A program made the position numbers and the translations under genes. A stretch of DNA of 54,710 nt, from positions 1 to 54,710 of the forward strand of contig JAHYJK010000006.1 of NCBI GenBank assembly GCA_019429225.1, written 5' to 3'. The notes beneath the pieces are model-generated. The model did not search any database. It was not told the origin of the DNA and saw only the letters and a program-made list of their open reading frames with translations. Positions 1 through 8,793 of this stretch are shown here, piece by piece. This DNA comes from Anaerolineaceae bacterium. Lineage in GTDB: Bacteria > Chloroflexota > Anaerolineae > Anaerolineales > Anaerolineaceae. The stretch's first letter is position 1; every line of letters begins with the position of its first letter.

Positions 1-391
1 TTTTATAAAAATCTAGAGAAATTTCTGCTAATCTGGTAAGTTCCTGGATGGTTTTAGTATCGATTGGGGGAGAAAAAGCAACAGTGGAACATGTAAATTC
101 ATTTAATAAGGCAGATATGGTTTGATGGGCCAAATTTAATAACCATTCTTTTTCCAGCTGGTCTAGCCACTTTCTATGCAGAACTTCTTTGCCTGAGCTC
201 CACTTAGCGACAATAGCACCATTCAATCCGCGGCGATATGATATCTTTTTCACCAAAGCAGTCCACAATCGACAGGATTTATCAAAACTGAACACTTGAG
301 TTTCATTTTTAGTTTCGATACTAATCGTCAGGCTATTTATTTTTTGACTGATCGTAACAGTCTTATCATTTGATCGTCCAATATGAACCAA
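1..391 (-). CDS. Unknown protein, partial (C-terminus outside window)
   Basis: An open frame reads leftwards off the window edge, giving at least 130 residues. There is no ATG. The best start is a TTG at 391-389, preceded by GGAG six bases upstream (CTGGAGCATCAATTG), and an in-frame TAA lies further upstream. The visible protein begins LVHIGRSNDKTVTISQK and continues with alternating polar beta-like stretches, then a more helical part (KWLDQLEKEWLLNLAHQ). I do not recognise the family. No signal peptide or membrane segment is visible. It is divergent from the oxidoreductase gene at 626. That it is coding is supported by the long open frame and the placed ribosome site; the function is unknown. 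Confidence 0.6.
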   Translation of the reverse strand, partial: MVHIGRSNDKTVTISQKINSLTISIETKNETQVFSFDKSCRLWTALVKKISYRRGLNGAIVAKWSSGKEVLHRKWLDQLEKEWLLNLAHQTISALLNEFTCSTVAFSPPIDTKTIQELTRLAEISLDFYK

Positions 392-625
392 TTGATGCTC
401 CAGACTCTTTTTGATTTTAAAGGGTTAAGTGAATTCTATCAAAATTATATGATTTAAAGGACTGGAAATATGTTTTTCAATTATTAAAAAAAATTTCAGG
501 ACATTTATCCATGGCAAGAGTGACATCTAAGGTTCAATAGGTTGGAGAAGAATCACTATAATTTTTAATAGAATGTTGAATTAAAAATATCAATTTTGTT
601 TTCACCATAGTCTCAGGAGAAAAAA
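392..625. promoter_or_regulatory. Divergent intergenic region with possible promoter for the AOR gene
   Basis: This AT-rich gap separates two divergent genes. A TATAAT at 557-562 is a plausible -10 for the downstream oxidoreductase; the element 17 bases upstream (TTCAAT, 534-539) is a poor -35. AGGAG followed by a run of A precedes the ATG at 626. Nothing else recognisable is present. Confidence 0.35.
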
Positions 626-2785
626 ATGAAAATTATCTCAACTCAAGAAATTAAAGCCTCCCATAAGATATTAGCTGATTATTCATATGACATAAATAAA
701 GTTGTTAATGGTTATTCAAATCGAACACTTTATATTGATCTGGGTAAGTTAAAAATTGAAAGTAAACCTCTATCTCAAAAAACGAAAGATATATTTACAG
801 GGGGAAAGGGTTTTTGTCTTTGGTTATTATGGAATGGAACAAGTCCTTCTACGAAATGGGATGATCCAGAAAATGAATTGGTTTTTTCGTTAGGACCAAT
901 TGGTGGTATCACCATGTATCCCGGCAGTGGAAAAGTTACTGTTACAACAATTTCACCCTTGACTCAATCTGTGGTTGACAGTAATGGTGGTGGTTATTTT
1001 GGTCCTTATCTTAAATTTGCTGGTTGGGATGCTCTGGAGATACAAGGCAAAGCAGATCAGGAAGTAGTCATTTTTATCGATGGTGATAGTGGCCAGGTTA
1101 GGATCGAAGCTGCTCCATTAGATCCTGTTGACACTCATCTTGTCAATACCTTATTAACAAACATGTTCGCGAAAGATGAAAAAGATAAAAGAAACATCTC
1201 GGTCATCTCGGCTGGTCAAGCAGCAGAATATATTCCGATTTGTGGATTGAATATTAGTTATTTTGACCCCAAAAGAAATGAAGTGCGTTATAAACAAGCA
1301 GCCCGTGGGGGAGCCGGAACAGTATTGAGAAATAAACATATCAAAGCAATCATAGTTCGTTACAGTGGATTATCAGCCAACAGTAACGGGGTTGCAAACA
1401 TGGAATTATTGCGTAAAGCAGGATCGAGAATAAACAAGGAAATTACAACTTTTGATGCATCTCAAAATGATATGCGCCATACTGGGACTCCTTACCTGGT
1501 AGATATTATGAATCGGTTTGATTTATTACCGACTCATAACTTTAAGTATGGGTCTCATGCTGATTCCTATAAAATTGCCGGGGATATTTGGAAAAAAAGA
1601 TTCGATCACAGTGGGCCAGATGGTTGCTGGTATGGTTGCACAATGTCGTGCGCACACGGAGTAGCTCATTATCATTTGAGGACAGGACCTTACAAAGGAA
1701 ATGCAGTTTTTGTTGATGGACCAGAATACGAGACTCTTGGTGGGTTAGGATCAAATATTGGTGTTTTTGCACCAGAAGATATATTAGAAATGAATTTTTA
1801 CGCTGATACATATGGAATCGATACAATTTCTCTAGGGAATTCGATTGCGTTTGCAATGGAATGTTATGAATTAGGAATCCTTGATAAAGAAAAGACTGGT
1901 GGATTAGAGTTAGTTTGGGGAAATTCTGATGCTGCGCTTGACCTGGTACACCAAATGGCTAAAGGAGAAGGATTCGGTCTGGTTGTGGGTCAGGGTGTAC
2001 GAGCTATGAAACAAATCTTCGTTGAGAAATTTGGAGCTGATCCGAAGATTTTACAGGATATTGGGATGGAAATAAAAGGCATGGAGATATCTGAATACAT
2101 ATCAAAAGAATCGATAGCACAGCAAGGTGGATTCGCTTTAGCATCAAAAGGGGCACAACATGATGAAGCCTGGTTAATTTTCATGGAAATGGTGCACAAA
2201 CAATTGCCAACTTTTGAGGACAAAGCAGAGGCGTTACATTATTTTCCCATGTGGAGAACATGGTTCAGTCTGCATGGTTTGTGTAAACTACCATGGAATG
2301 ACATCATCCCTGAAAGTAACAAAACTGCAACTGAACCTGCTAAAGTTCCAGAACATGTAGAGAATTACACCTGGTTATATGAAGGCGTCCTCGGAAAAAA
2401 GATCACTCCTGATGAGATTATTGAACAATCCGAAAAGGTTTACAACTTTCAAAGGTTATTTAACCTTCGACTGGGGTTTGGAACCAGAGAACATGATTAT
2501 CCTCCATATCGGGCTATGGGACCTGTAACAACCGATGAATATGAATCGAGGCTGGACCTGTACGATACTGAATTAGAAGGTATCGGCTTAAAAATCGATA
2601 ATCTAACCACGATTGAGAAAGTTGAAGCATTACGGCAATATCGGGAAAATCGTTATGAGAAATTGGTTGAGGCTGTTTACAAAAGGCGTGGATGGACAAA
2701 AAATGGTATTCCAACATTTGAGACTGTCAAAAGACTGGGGATTGATTATCCTGAAATATTAAATCTCATTGAAAAAAATATATAA
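626..2785 (+). CDS. Aldehyde:ferredoxin oxidoreductase-family tungstoenzyme
   Basis: Members of this family oxidise aldehydes, or related substrates, to acids using a tungsto-bispterin and one [4Fe-4S] cluster, and pass electrons to ferredoxin in the cytoplasm. Visible features are the N-terminal pterin-binding domain (GGKGFCLWLLW near residue 59, GGGYFGPYLKFAGWDALE near 121), the ARGGAGTVLRNKHIKAI segment, and cluster ligands in GCWYGCTMSCAHG plus a distal Cys in LHGLCKLPW. The three clustered cysteines are spaced C-X3-C-X3-C, whereas the classic archaeal AOR spacing is C-X2-C-X3-C. At 719 residues it is longer than the usual 600-650. The gene stands alone between a divergent unknown gene and glmS, so substrate cannot be inferred. 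The start is supported by AGGAGAAAAAA before the ATG. Confidence 0.9.
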   Translation: MKIISTQEIKASHKILADYSYDINKVVNGYSNRTLYIDLGKLKIESKPLSQKTKDIFTGGKGFCLWLLWNGTSPSTKWDDPENELVFSLGPIGGITMYPGSGKVTVTTISPLTQSVVDSNGGGYFGPYLKFAGWDALEIQGKADQEVVIFIDGDSGQVRIEAAPLDPVDTHLVNTLLTNMFAKDEKDKRNISVISAGQAAEYIPICGLNISYFDPKRNEVRYKQAARGGAGTVLRNKHIKAIIVRYSGLSANSNGVANMELLRKAGSRINKEITTFDASQNDMRHTGTPYLVDIMNRFDLLPTHNFKYGSHADSYKIAGDIWKKRFDHSGPDGCWYGCTMSCAHGVAHYHLRTGPYKGNAVFVDGPEYETLGGLGSNIGVFAPEDILEMNFYADTYGIDTISLGNSIAFAMECYELGILDKEKTGGLELVWGNSDAALDLVHQMAKGEGFGLVVGQGVRAMKQIFVEKFGADPKILQDIGMEIKGMEISEYISKESIAQQGGFALASKGAQHDEAWLIFMEMVHKQLPTFEDKAEALHYFPMWRTWFSLHGLCKLPWNDIIPESNKTATEPAKVPEHVENYTWLYEGVLGKKITPDEIIEQSEKVYNFQRLFNLRLGFGTREHDYPPYRAMGPVTTDEYESRLDLYDTELEGIGLKIDNLTTIEKVEALRQYRENRYEKLVEAVYKRRGWTKNGIPTFETVKRLGIDYPEILNLIEKNI

Positions 2786-2792
2786 AAACTCC

Positions 2793-2829
2793 AATCGAAG
2801 CCTGAAAATTTTTAAGTCTTCGATTTTTT
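2793..2829 (+). terminator. Rho-independent terminator of the AOR gene
   Basis: AATCGAAG (2793-2800) can pair with CTTCGATT (2818-2825), and the stem is followed by a T run. It begins eight bases after the oxidoreductase stop codon. Confidence 0.6.
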
Positions 2830-2867
2830 AATCAATAATTTTGTTTTGTTCAGAAACATCAATAATT

Positions 2868-2912
2868 CAAATACAATAAATACAAATACAATAGACACAA
2901 ATACAATAGATA
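2868..2912. repeat. Three tandem 15-bp AT-rich repeats
   Basis: Three near-identical consecutive units are CAAATACAATAAATA, CAAATACAATAGACA and CAAATACAATAGATA. They lie in the glmS leader just upstream of the ribozyme. Units of 15 bp without spacers are not CRISPR-like. Function unknown; they may be simple slippage product. Confidence 0.8.
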
Positions 2913-2961
2913 CTGGACAGAAAGAACTAAATCGAATAAACTCAAAAAATGGAATAGGAAA

Positions 2962-3132
2962 GCGCATGACTTTGCACTCTGCAAAGTGACGAGGATGAAG
3001 GTTCCCCAATGCGAATTGGGGTTAACTGAACGAGAAATCTCTGGTTCAGGAAAATCGAAAGGTCAGCGGAAGCCTTCCTGGTGAAATCACCTGTGCCTAT
3101 TCAGACAATAAAATTTGTAATTTTTTCCTGAA
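2962..3132 (+). ncRNA. glmS ribozyme (GlcN6P-activated self-cleaving riboswitch)
   Basis: The leader directly upstream of glmS carries the glmS ribozyme core. Predicted cleavage is 5' of GCGC, between 2961 and 2962. Next comes a hairpin ACTTTGC-ACTCT-GCAAAGT (2969-2987) as P1, then GACGAGGATGAAGGTT, nearly identical to the Bacillus subtilis core. The closing strand ATCGAA...GCGGAAGCCTTCC follows at about 3053-3077, a short hairpin GGTGAAATCACC, and TTCAG/CTGAA (3100-3104 with 3128-3132) as a possible P4-like stem. Between the two P2 strands two extra hairpins are inserted (CCCCAAT/ATTGGGG and CTGAAC/GGTTCAG), so that region is longer than in B. subtilis. Known mechanism: glucosamine-6-phosphate acts as cofactor for cleavage, after which the mRNA is degraded, giving feedback on GlmS. 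The 3' boundary is approximate. Confidence 0.92.
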
Positions 3133-3149
3133 AAAGCGGAGGTTTTTTT

Positions 3150-4991
3150 ATGTGTGGAATTGTTGGATATATTGGTAGTCAGAATGCTACACCCATCATC
3201 TTAAATGGATTAAAAAAATTAGAGTATCGTGGATATGATTCTGCCGGAATTGCTGTATTACAGGGAGGAAAAATTGAGATTCGCAGAGATACTGGAAAAT
3301 TAAATAAATTAAATGCAATGGTTTCTTTACAACCATTAGAAGGTCACTTAGGTATTGGGCATACGCGCTGGGCAACGCATGGGATGCCAACGGCTGAAAA
3401 CGCTCATCCACATATCGGTAGCACCGGTGAGGTTGTTGTAGTCCATAACGGTATTGTGGAAAACTTCATGGAATTAAAAGAGGAGTTAACTGCGGAAGGT
3501 GTGAAATTTAAATCAGAGACGGATACAGAAACGATCGTTCATCTGATCGAAATGTATATGGGAACCGGTGATGATTTTGAGAAAGCAACGACCAGTGCTT
3601 TGAGGCGGTTAAAAGGGGCACATGGAATAGTAACCTTCACGACCAGAGAGCCTGATAAAATAATTGCCGCAAGAATTGGCAATGCCGGTGGTGTGGTTGT
3701 AGGTTTCGGTGATGAAGGAAATTTCGTTGCTTCAGACATACCCGCCATCCTCGAACATACCCGGAAAATGATTTTTCTGGATTCGGAGCAAATGGTGATC
3801 ATTAAAAAAGATTCGGTGCGTATTCAGGATTTTGATTGCAATCCAATTACACCCGAGATACACATGATCTCCTGGGATCCGGTTTCTGCTGAAAAAGGTG
3901 CGTATCGCCATTTTATGCAAAAAGAAATTCACGAGCAGGTGCGGTCATTAACCGATACACTGGCTGGTAGAGTAGATTTTGATAATGGACGTATTCAAAT
4001 TCCGCAATTGAATCTGGATAAAGAATTAGCGAATAGAATTGAGAAAATCGTCATTACTGCCTGTGGAACAGCAGCCTACGCTGGTATGGTGGGGAAAATC
4101 TTAATAGAATATATTGCAAAAATTCCAGTTGAAGTCGAAATTGCCTCTGAATTTCGCTATCGAGATCCTTTGATCAATTCAAACACAGTTGTGTTGGCCA
4201 TCAGCCAATCAGGTGAGACTGCTGATACATTAGCAGCGATGGAATTAGCCAGGCGTAAGGGGGCCATTCTCTGGTCGAATGTAAATGCAATTGGCTCTCA
4301 AGTAATGCGAATTTCCGATGGTTATATATCCATGCAAACTGGTCCGGAAATTGGAGTGGCTTCTACAAAGGCATTTACTGCTCCTTTGGCGGATTTATAT
4401 ATGCTTGCGGTCCTTCTGGCAGATTTAAGGGGAGTTATCAACCAGGATGAAAGAAAAAAGTTGGTTTCGGATTTGCGACTGGTACCTGCTTTGGTCGGAA
4501 AAGTGCTTGAGCAAGATGAAGTAATCCGGAATATTGCTAAAGAATTCAAATTCATAAAAAACTCACTATACTTAGGACGTGGTATCAATATGCCGATTGC
4601 TTATGAAGGCGCATTGAAACTCAAGGAAATTTCGTATATCCATGCAGAGGGCTATCCTGCTGGCGAAATGAAGCATGGTCCCATCGCTTTAGTAGATAGA
4701 GATATGCCTATTGTTGCAATCGCTCCGAAAGATCCCTGGTATGACAAGATGATAAGCCAGATTGAACAGGCAAAGGCTAGAGGGGGTAGTGTTATTGCGG
4801 TAGCAACCGAAGGTGATGAGAAAATAAAAGAACTGGCTGACCATGTATTCTGGATTCCTGAAACCCCATGGTTATTGAGCCCAATCATTACAGTTGTACC
4901 TCTACAATTATTTGCTTACCACATCGCCTCTCTTAGAGGTTTGGATGTAGATCAACCCAGGAATTTGGCAAAATCGGTAACTGTAGAGTAG
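3150..4991 (+). CDS. glmS: Glutamine--fructose-6-phosphate aminotransferase
   Basis: GlmS converts fructose-6-phosphate and glutamine to glucosamine-6-phosphate, the first step towards UDP-GlcNAc for peptidoglycan. The 613-residue length is typical. The N-terminal glutaminase domain starts MCGIVGYIG, with Cys2 becoming the nucleophile after Met removal, and contains LGIGHTRWATHG and the HNGIVENF segment. Two SIS sugar isomerase domains follow (VITACGTAAYAG and AISQSGETADT in the first; YLGRGINMPIAYEGALKLKE in the second), ending in DQPRNLAKSVTVE, the standard C-terminus. AGCGGAGG lies at suitable spacing before the ATG. Expression is predicted to be controlled by the glmS ribozyme immediately upstream. 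Convergent with the LOG-family gene. Confidence 0.98.
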   Translation: MCGIVGYIGSQNATPIILNGLKKLEYRGYDSAGIAVLQGGKIEIRRDTGKLNKLNAMVSLQPLEGHLGIGHTRWATHGMPTAENAHPHIGSTGEVVVVHNGIVENFMELKEELTAEGVKFKSETDTETIVHLIEMYMGTGDDFEKATTSALRRLKGAHGIVTFTTREPDKIIAARIGNAGGVVVGFGDEGNFVASDIPAILEHTRKMIFLDSEQMVIIKKDSVRIQDFDCNPITPEIHMISWDPVSAEKGAYRHFMQKEIHEQVRSLTDTLAGRVDFDNGRIQIPQLNLDKELANRIEKIVITACGTAAYAGMVGKILIEYIAKIPVEVEIASEFRYRDPLINSNTVVLAISQSGETADTLAAMELARRKGAILWSNVNAIGSQVMRISDGYISMQTGPEIGVASTKAFTAPLADLYMLAVLLADLRGVINQDERKKLVSDLRLVPALVGKVLEQDEVIRNIAKEFKFIKNSLYLGRGINMPIAYEGALKLKEISYIHAEGYPAGEMKHGPIALVDRDMPIVAIAPKDPWYDKMISQIEQAKARGGSVIAVATEGDEKIKELADHVFWIPETPWLLSPIITVVPLQLFAYHIASLRGLDVDQPRNLAKSVTVE

Positions 4992-5016
4992 GATATTGGA
5001 TAATATTTACGTTTGA

Positions 5017-5607
5017 TTATTCTCTTGATATCCAACGTTTTAACCCTTCAGGTTGTTGATATCGGGTAATTTTTTCTAGTAGATGTAAGGGCTCTGCATC
5101 ATTTATCAATAAAACTTTATGCTCAGCATAAATGAAATTTTCTTTTAAGGCGTGTTCAACCATCGACAACAGTGGCTCGAAGTAATGGTTAACATTTAAC
5201 AACCCAATAGGTTTCTGATGTATTCCAATTTGTGCCCAGGTTAGTGTTTCGAATAACTCATCAAACGTTCCAAAACCACCTGGTAATGCAATAAATGCAT
5301 CAGCCAATTCACTCATACGGGCTTTTCTTTGGTGAATATCTGGAAGTACAACAAGTTCTGTGAGATTCTCATGTATTAATTGAGGTTCGTTTAGAAGAAC
5401 AGGTACAACACCAATAACTTTTCCATTATTATCCAAAACCCCGTTCGCCACAGCGCCCATTAAGCCTGTTTTACCTGCACCATAAACCAGTGTAATATTC
5501 TGATTGGCTAATAATTGACCTAGATAGTAAGCTGCATCGTAGTACTCTTTTTTCAAGCCATCAGCAGAACCACAATACACACAAATTGATTTTACAGTTT
5601 TTGTCAT
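5017..5607 (-). CDS. LOG-family nucleotide 5'-monophosphate phosphoribohydrolase (YvdD-like)
   Basis: The Rossmann-type LOG fold is shown by SICVYCGSADG at the N-terminus, YGAGKTGLMGAVANG, and the signature PGGFGTFDELFETLTWAQ, matching PGGxGTxxE. Family members hydrolyse N6-modified AMP or other nucleoside monophosphates to a base and ribose-5-phosphate; bacterial physiological substrates are often uncertain. I chose the ATG at 5607 (MTKTVKSI), which has AAGGA just upstream, over a longer frame that would need TTG at 5637. This gives 196 residues. It stands alone, convergent with glmS. Confidence 0.9.
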   Translation of the reverse strand: MTKTVKSICVYCGSADGLKKEYYDAAYYLGQLLANQNITLVYGAGKTGLMGAVANGVLDNNGKVIGVVPVLLNEPQLIHENLTELVVLPDIHQRKARMSELADAFIALPGGFGTFDELFETLTWAQIGIHQKPIGLLNVNHYFEPLLSMVEHALKENFIYAEHKVLLINDAEPLHLLEKITRYQQPEGLKRWISRE

Positions 5608-5689
5608 TATATCCTTAACGGTTGTTTGATTTCTCAATTAATTTGATACTTGATTTTATCTTAAAGTAACCAATTGGTTAAAAAAATTA

Positions 5690-6277
5690 TCAAATTAAAA
5701 CTTGAAATTTACAATTTTTAGTTCCATTTATAGCGAAGGTATTTGTAATCGTTACATTTTTGTCGAGAAAAACCTCAACTATTCGTCTGTCTAGTTCACA
5801 CAAGATGAGATGATTTTGTACTACTTGTCGATAAGGACAATTTGAAAAATAAATAACAGGACCTTTAAACTGGGTTTCCCAGCGGGCATTATAATTTTGT
5901 TTGTTCAAACCAATTATCAAGGTATTAAATTTTGTAATGAGTGATTGTGAATGTTCTAAAGGAATCAATGAGGAGTAATATTTTGCTATTTTCGAAATAT
6001 TATCATCATTAATGGTAATTATTGATAATAAAGCATTTATCAAAGTCACAAGATTATGGGAAAAAAAAGTATTTGCAATTCTATACCGAATTGCTGGTCT
6101 ACCTCTCACACCTGCTACTGGTGTAAGAATGTTAATATCCCCGGATGTCAATAACTTCTTGATATGATATCGAATATCCGCTTTTGTCAGGTTTAATGAA
6201 ATTGATAATTCCAATGTAGACATCGAATCATGGTGTGAAAGTGTCGCTAATATCTCTTCTTCAGTTGATTTGTTCAT
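5690..6277 (-). CDS. SufR-like winged-helix regulator with Cys-rich C-terminus
   Basis: A winged-helix DNA-binding domain occupies residues 1-70 (TLELSISLNLTKADIRYHIK, then GVRGRPAIRYRI as the wing). The C-terminal domain resembles the SufR family: NCPYRQVVQNHLILCELD and, at the end, NGTKNCKFQVLI. The cysteines are C147, C160 and C189. The SufR pattern is C-X12-C-X13-C-X14-C; here positions one, two and four fit exactly and the third is Asn174. SufR proteins bind an Fe-S cluster and repress Fe-S biogenesis genes when it is present. The gene is divergent from nuoB, and a perfect 12-bp inverted repeat lies in its own leader, suggesting autoregulation and control of the Fe-S-rich nuo/mrp cluster. 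AGGAAT precedes the ATG. Confidence 0.75.
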   Translation of the reverse strand: MNKSTEEEILATLSHHDSMSTLELSISLNLTKADIRYHIKKLLTSGDINILTPVAGVRGRPAIRYRIANTFFSHNLVTLINALLSIITINDDNISKIAKYYSSLIPLEHSQSLITKFNTLIIGLNKQNYNARWETQFKGPVIYFSNCPYRQVVQNHLILCELDRRIVEVFLDKNVTITNTFAINGTKNCKFQVLI

Positions 6278-6285
6278 TGTATTCC

Positions 6286-6315
6286 TAATTAAGAAAAAAA
6301 TTATTTTCTTAATTA
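6286..6315. promoter_or_regulatory. Perfect 12-bp inverted repeat, candidate operator
   Basis: TAATTAAGAAAA (6286-6297) is repeated as its exact reverse complement (6304-6315) around a 6-base spacer. It begins nine bases from the regulator's start codon, overlaps a minus-strand TATAAT (6317-6312) that could be the regulator's -10, and ends five bases before the proposed nuoB -35. The position suits an operator for the SufR-like protein. It could alternatively form an mRNA hairpin, but no terminator would be expected here. Confidence 0.6.
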
Positions 6316-6319
6316 TAAC

Positions 6320-6347
6320 TTGACCTTTTTATCTCATGGGTTAGAAT
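6320..6347 (+). promoter_or_regulatory. Candidate promoter of the nuoB operon
   Basis: TTGACC (6320-6325) and TAGAAT (6342-6347), separated by 16 bases, lie 37 bases before the nuoB ATG and directly next to the inverted repeat. Confidence 0.5.
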
Positions 6348-6383
6348 TGAGTTGTATCAAAAAATTCTTTAACTAATGAGGGT

Positions 6384-7049
6384 ATGATGCAGTCTGAAAA
6401 AATTAACAAACCGGATATTAATATTCCTCCCGAATTACAAAGCCAGGTAGCAGTTACTACGCTGGATAGAATATATAATTGGAGCCGAGCTAGTTCTTTG
6501 TGGCCAATGATGTTCGGGTTGGCTTGCTGTGCTATTGAAATGATTATTACTGCAGCTAGCCGAGTTGATTTCTCTCGCTTTGGCATGGAAGTAATGCGGC
6601 CAAGTCCCAGACAGGCTGATGTAATGATTGTCTCTGGAACGGTAACAAAGAAAATGGTGCCACAGATTGTGCGCCTATTCAACCAGATGGGTGAACCGAA
6701 ATATGTAGTGGCTATGGGAGCATGTGCTTCTGGTGGTGGACCGTTCAAAGAAGGCTATAATGTCGTTTCAGGTATTGATAAATTTTTGCCTGTTGATGTT
6801 TATATTCCCGGTTGTCCACCGACACCACAGGCATTATTACATGGATTACTCGTTTTGCAAAAGAAAATCGAGAAAGAAAAATTGACAGACGCTGAATGGT
6901 ATAAAAAAGATTTCCATGAAGAGATACCGATCCCAATTTTAGGGCCAGATTTATTAGACCCAAGAAAATTCCATTTATTTAAGAAAGAATTAGAAACAAC
7001 TACAGAAGAATTCCTCATTGAATCAGATGCAAAAGGAGAAGAGGCTTAA
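6384..7049 (+). CDS. nuoB: NADH-quinone oxidoreductase subunit B
   Basis: NuoB carries the terminal [4Fe-4S] cluster N2 of complex I, which passes electrons to quinone at the NuoB/NuoD interface. The ligands are visible: the adjacent Cys pair in [21 protein letters not shown], and [17 protein letters not shown]. At 221 residues it has a normal core with a charged C-terminal extension. It starts at one of two consecutive ATGs (6384 or 6387) after GAGGGT. It is the first gene of a colinear run with nuoCD one base downstream. No nuoA precedes it; the divergent neighbour is a SufR-like regulator. Confidence 0.95.
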   Translation: MMQSEKINKPDINIPPELQSQVAVTTLDRIYNWSRASSLWPMMFGLACCAIEMIITAASRVDFSRFGMEVMRPSPRQADVMIVSGTVTKKMVPQIVRLFNQMGEPKYVVAMGACASGGGPFKEGYNVVSGIDKFLPVDVYIPGCPPTPQALLHGLLVLQKKIEKEKLTDAEWYKKDFHEEIPIPILGPDLLDPRKFHLFKKELETTTEEFLIESDAKGEEA

Positions 7050-7050
7050 T

Positions 7051-8784
7051 ATGGAAGAAAAGGTTCTTGTCTCAGATTTACCTGCGTTAGATTCTCTTTA
7101 TCCTGAAAAGGTCATACTGGATACCAGATCGGGTTATGGCGGATTCATAGTCCAGAGAGAGTTCCTCTTGGAACTATTCAAAGACATCCATGATGTCTGG
7201 GGTTATGATATGTTGTCATCCATAACGGGAGTAGATTATTTTCCGGAAATGATGGAAGTTGTTTACCATTTTTATCGTTCTCTGGGAGGTGGTGCTCTGG
7301 TATTAAAAGTCCAGGTACCAAGAGATGATGCGGTGGTTCCATCTATATTTTCAATTTACAATGGGGCAGAATTCCAGGAACGCGAAGCTTGGGATTTATT
7401 GGGGATTAAGTTTGATGGACATCCAGATCTACGGCGCATTTTGATGTGGGAGGGATTTGCAGGACATCCTTTACGAAAAGACTGGAAAGAAGCTTATTAC
7501 GAAGAAGATACCAAACCATTTTCTTCACGCTGGCCAGAAGGGGTTGCTGAGCATGCAGAAAAGAAGAACCTATTTAAAGCCAATGTAAAATATCCAGATA
7601 ATTTCGACCCGGATAAATGGATTGCATCTGGTGAAGAAGCTTTATATTTAGGGTTACAAAAATCGAAAAATGACCAGGATATGGAGACAGAATCCATTGT
7701 CATTAATCTGGGTCCCCAACATCCTTCTACTCATGGTGTATTTCGAATGGCAGCATTGATAGAGGGCGAGGCAATTATTGATCTTAAACCTGCTTTTGGC
7801 TATTTACATCGAAATCATGAAAAGATTGGTGAAAGAAATACTTTCTTACAAAATATGCCATTTACGGATCGTCTGGATTATATAAGTTCCATGAGTAATA
7901 ATTTTGGATATGCCCTGGCTGTTGAAAAATTAATGGGCGTGAAACCTCCTGAAAGAGCAGAATATATCAGAGTGATTATGGCGGAATTAACACGAATCGT
8001 CAGCCATTTTATTTCAACCGGATTTTTGCTTAATGATCTTGGTGCTTTTTTTACTCCAGCATTGTATGCACTGAAGGAAAGAGAATTAATCCTGGATGTT
8101 TTTGAAGCTGTTTCAGGATCAAGAATGATGTGCAATTACTTCCGATTTGGCGGTGTCGTTCGTGACTTACCGGCTGGGATTCATGAAACAATTAAAAATT
8201 TAGCATTTGAACGTTTGCCTGGTAAGGTTGATGAACTGGATCAGTTGCTAACTGGAAATGAAATTGTGCGCTCAAGGTGTATAGGGATAGGTGTATTAAC
8301 CGCTGAGCAAGCTATTAACTTATCAGCAACTGGTCCAATATTACGTGCCAGTGGTGTTCCATATGATATTCGTCGAGCGGATCCTTACAGCATCTATGAC
8401 AGATTTGATTTTGACATTCCGGTTTTATATCATGGGGACATTTATGACCGGTATCTGATTAGAATTGAAGAAATGCGACAAAGCATACGCATTATTCAAC
8501 AAGCCATTACCCAAATCCCAGAAGGGCCAGTTTTTGAGGGTAAACCACAATATCAAGTAAAAGTACCTGCTGGTGAAGCATATGGTAGGGTTGAAGCACC
8601 TAAAGGAGAACTCGGTTTCTATGTTGTGTCAAATGGACAGGCGAACCCCTGGAGATATCATGTTAGAGCACCGTCATTTATTAATCTTACTTCATTACGA
8701 CAAATGTGCTTAAATTACAAAGTAGCTGATGTGGTAGCAATTCTTGGTTCCATTGATATTGTTTTGGGCGAAGTTGACCGGTAG
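7051..8784 (+). CDS. nuoCD: NADH-quinone oxidoreductase subunit C/D fusion
   Basis: This is a 577-residue fusion of NuoC (about residues 1-150) and NuoD (about 210-577), both in the peripheral arm of complex I. NuoC shows [20 protein letters not shown] and GHPLRKDW. NuoD shows [61 protein letters not shown] and YHVRAPSF, the quinone-site and N2-facing segments. I chose the ATG at 7051, two bases after the nuoB stop with AGGAGAAGAGG upstream, rather than an in-frame TTG at 7018 inside nuoB. Fused CD subunits occur in E. coli and other lineages; here the link is about 60 residues. Confidence 0.95.
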   Translation: MEEKVLVSDLPALDSLYPEKVILDTRSGYGGFIVQREFLLELFKDIHDVWGYDMLSSITGVDYFPEMMEVVYHFYRSLGGGALVLKVQVPRDDAVVPSIFSIYNGAEFQEREAWDLLGIKFDGHPDLRRILMWEGFAGHPLRKDWKEAYYEEDTKPFSSRWPEGVAEHAEKKNLFKANVKYPDNFDPDKWIASGEEALYLGLQKSKNDQDMETESIVINLGPQHPSTHGVFRMAALIEGEAIIDLKPAFGYLHRNHEKIGERNTFLQNMPFTDRLDYISSMSNNFGYALAVEKLMGVKPPERAEYIRVIMAELTRIVSHFISTGFLLNDLGAFFTPALYALKERELILDVFEAVSGSRMMCNYFRFGGVVRDLPAGIHETIKNLAFERLPGKVDELDQLLTGNEIVRSRCIGIGVLTAEQAINLSATGPILRASGVPYDIRRADPYSIYDRFDFDIPVLYHGDIYDRYLIRIEEMRQSIRIIQQAITQIPEGPVFEGKPQYQVKVPAGEAYGRVEAPKGELGFYVVSNGQANPWRYHVRAPSFINLTSLRQMCLNYKVADVVAILGSIDIVLGEVDR

Positions 8785-8793
8785 GAGGAAAAA

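Noticed and set aside
1542-1856. 104-codon minus-strand frame inside the AOR gene
   Set aside because: Fully inside a conserved coding gene on the other strand, with no ribosome site or family motif.
2868-2912. Short repeats as a possible CRISPR array
   Set aside because: Units of 15 bp are contiguous with no unique spacers, and no cas gene is present.
2812-3009. A 65-codon minus-strand open frame between AOR and glmS
   Set aside because: It overlaps the terminator, the 15-bp repeats and the ribozyme core, and its low-complexity VFVSIVFVFIVF stretch is only the translated repeats.
7018-7050. TTG start for nuoCD inside nuoB
   Set aside because: The ATG at 7051 has a good ribosome site and gives the normal NuoC N-terminus.
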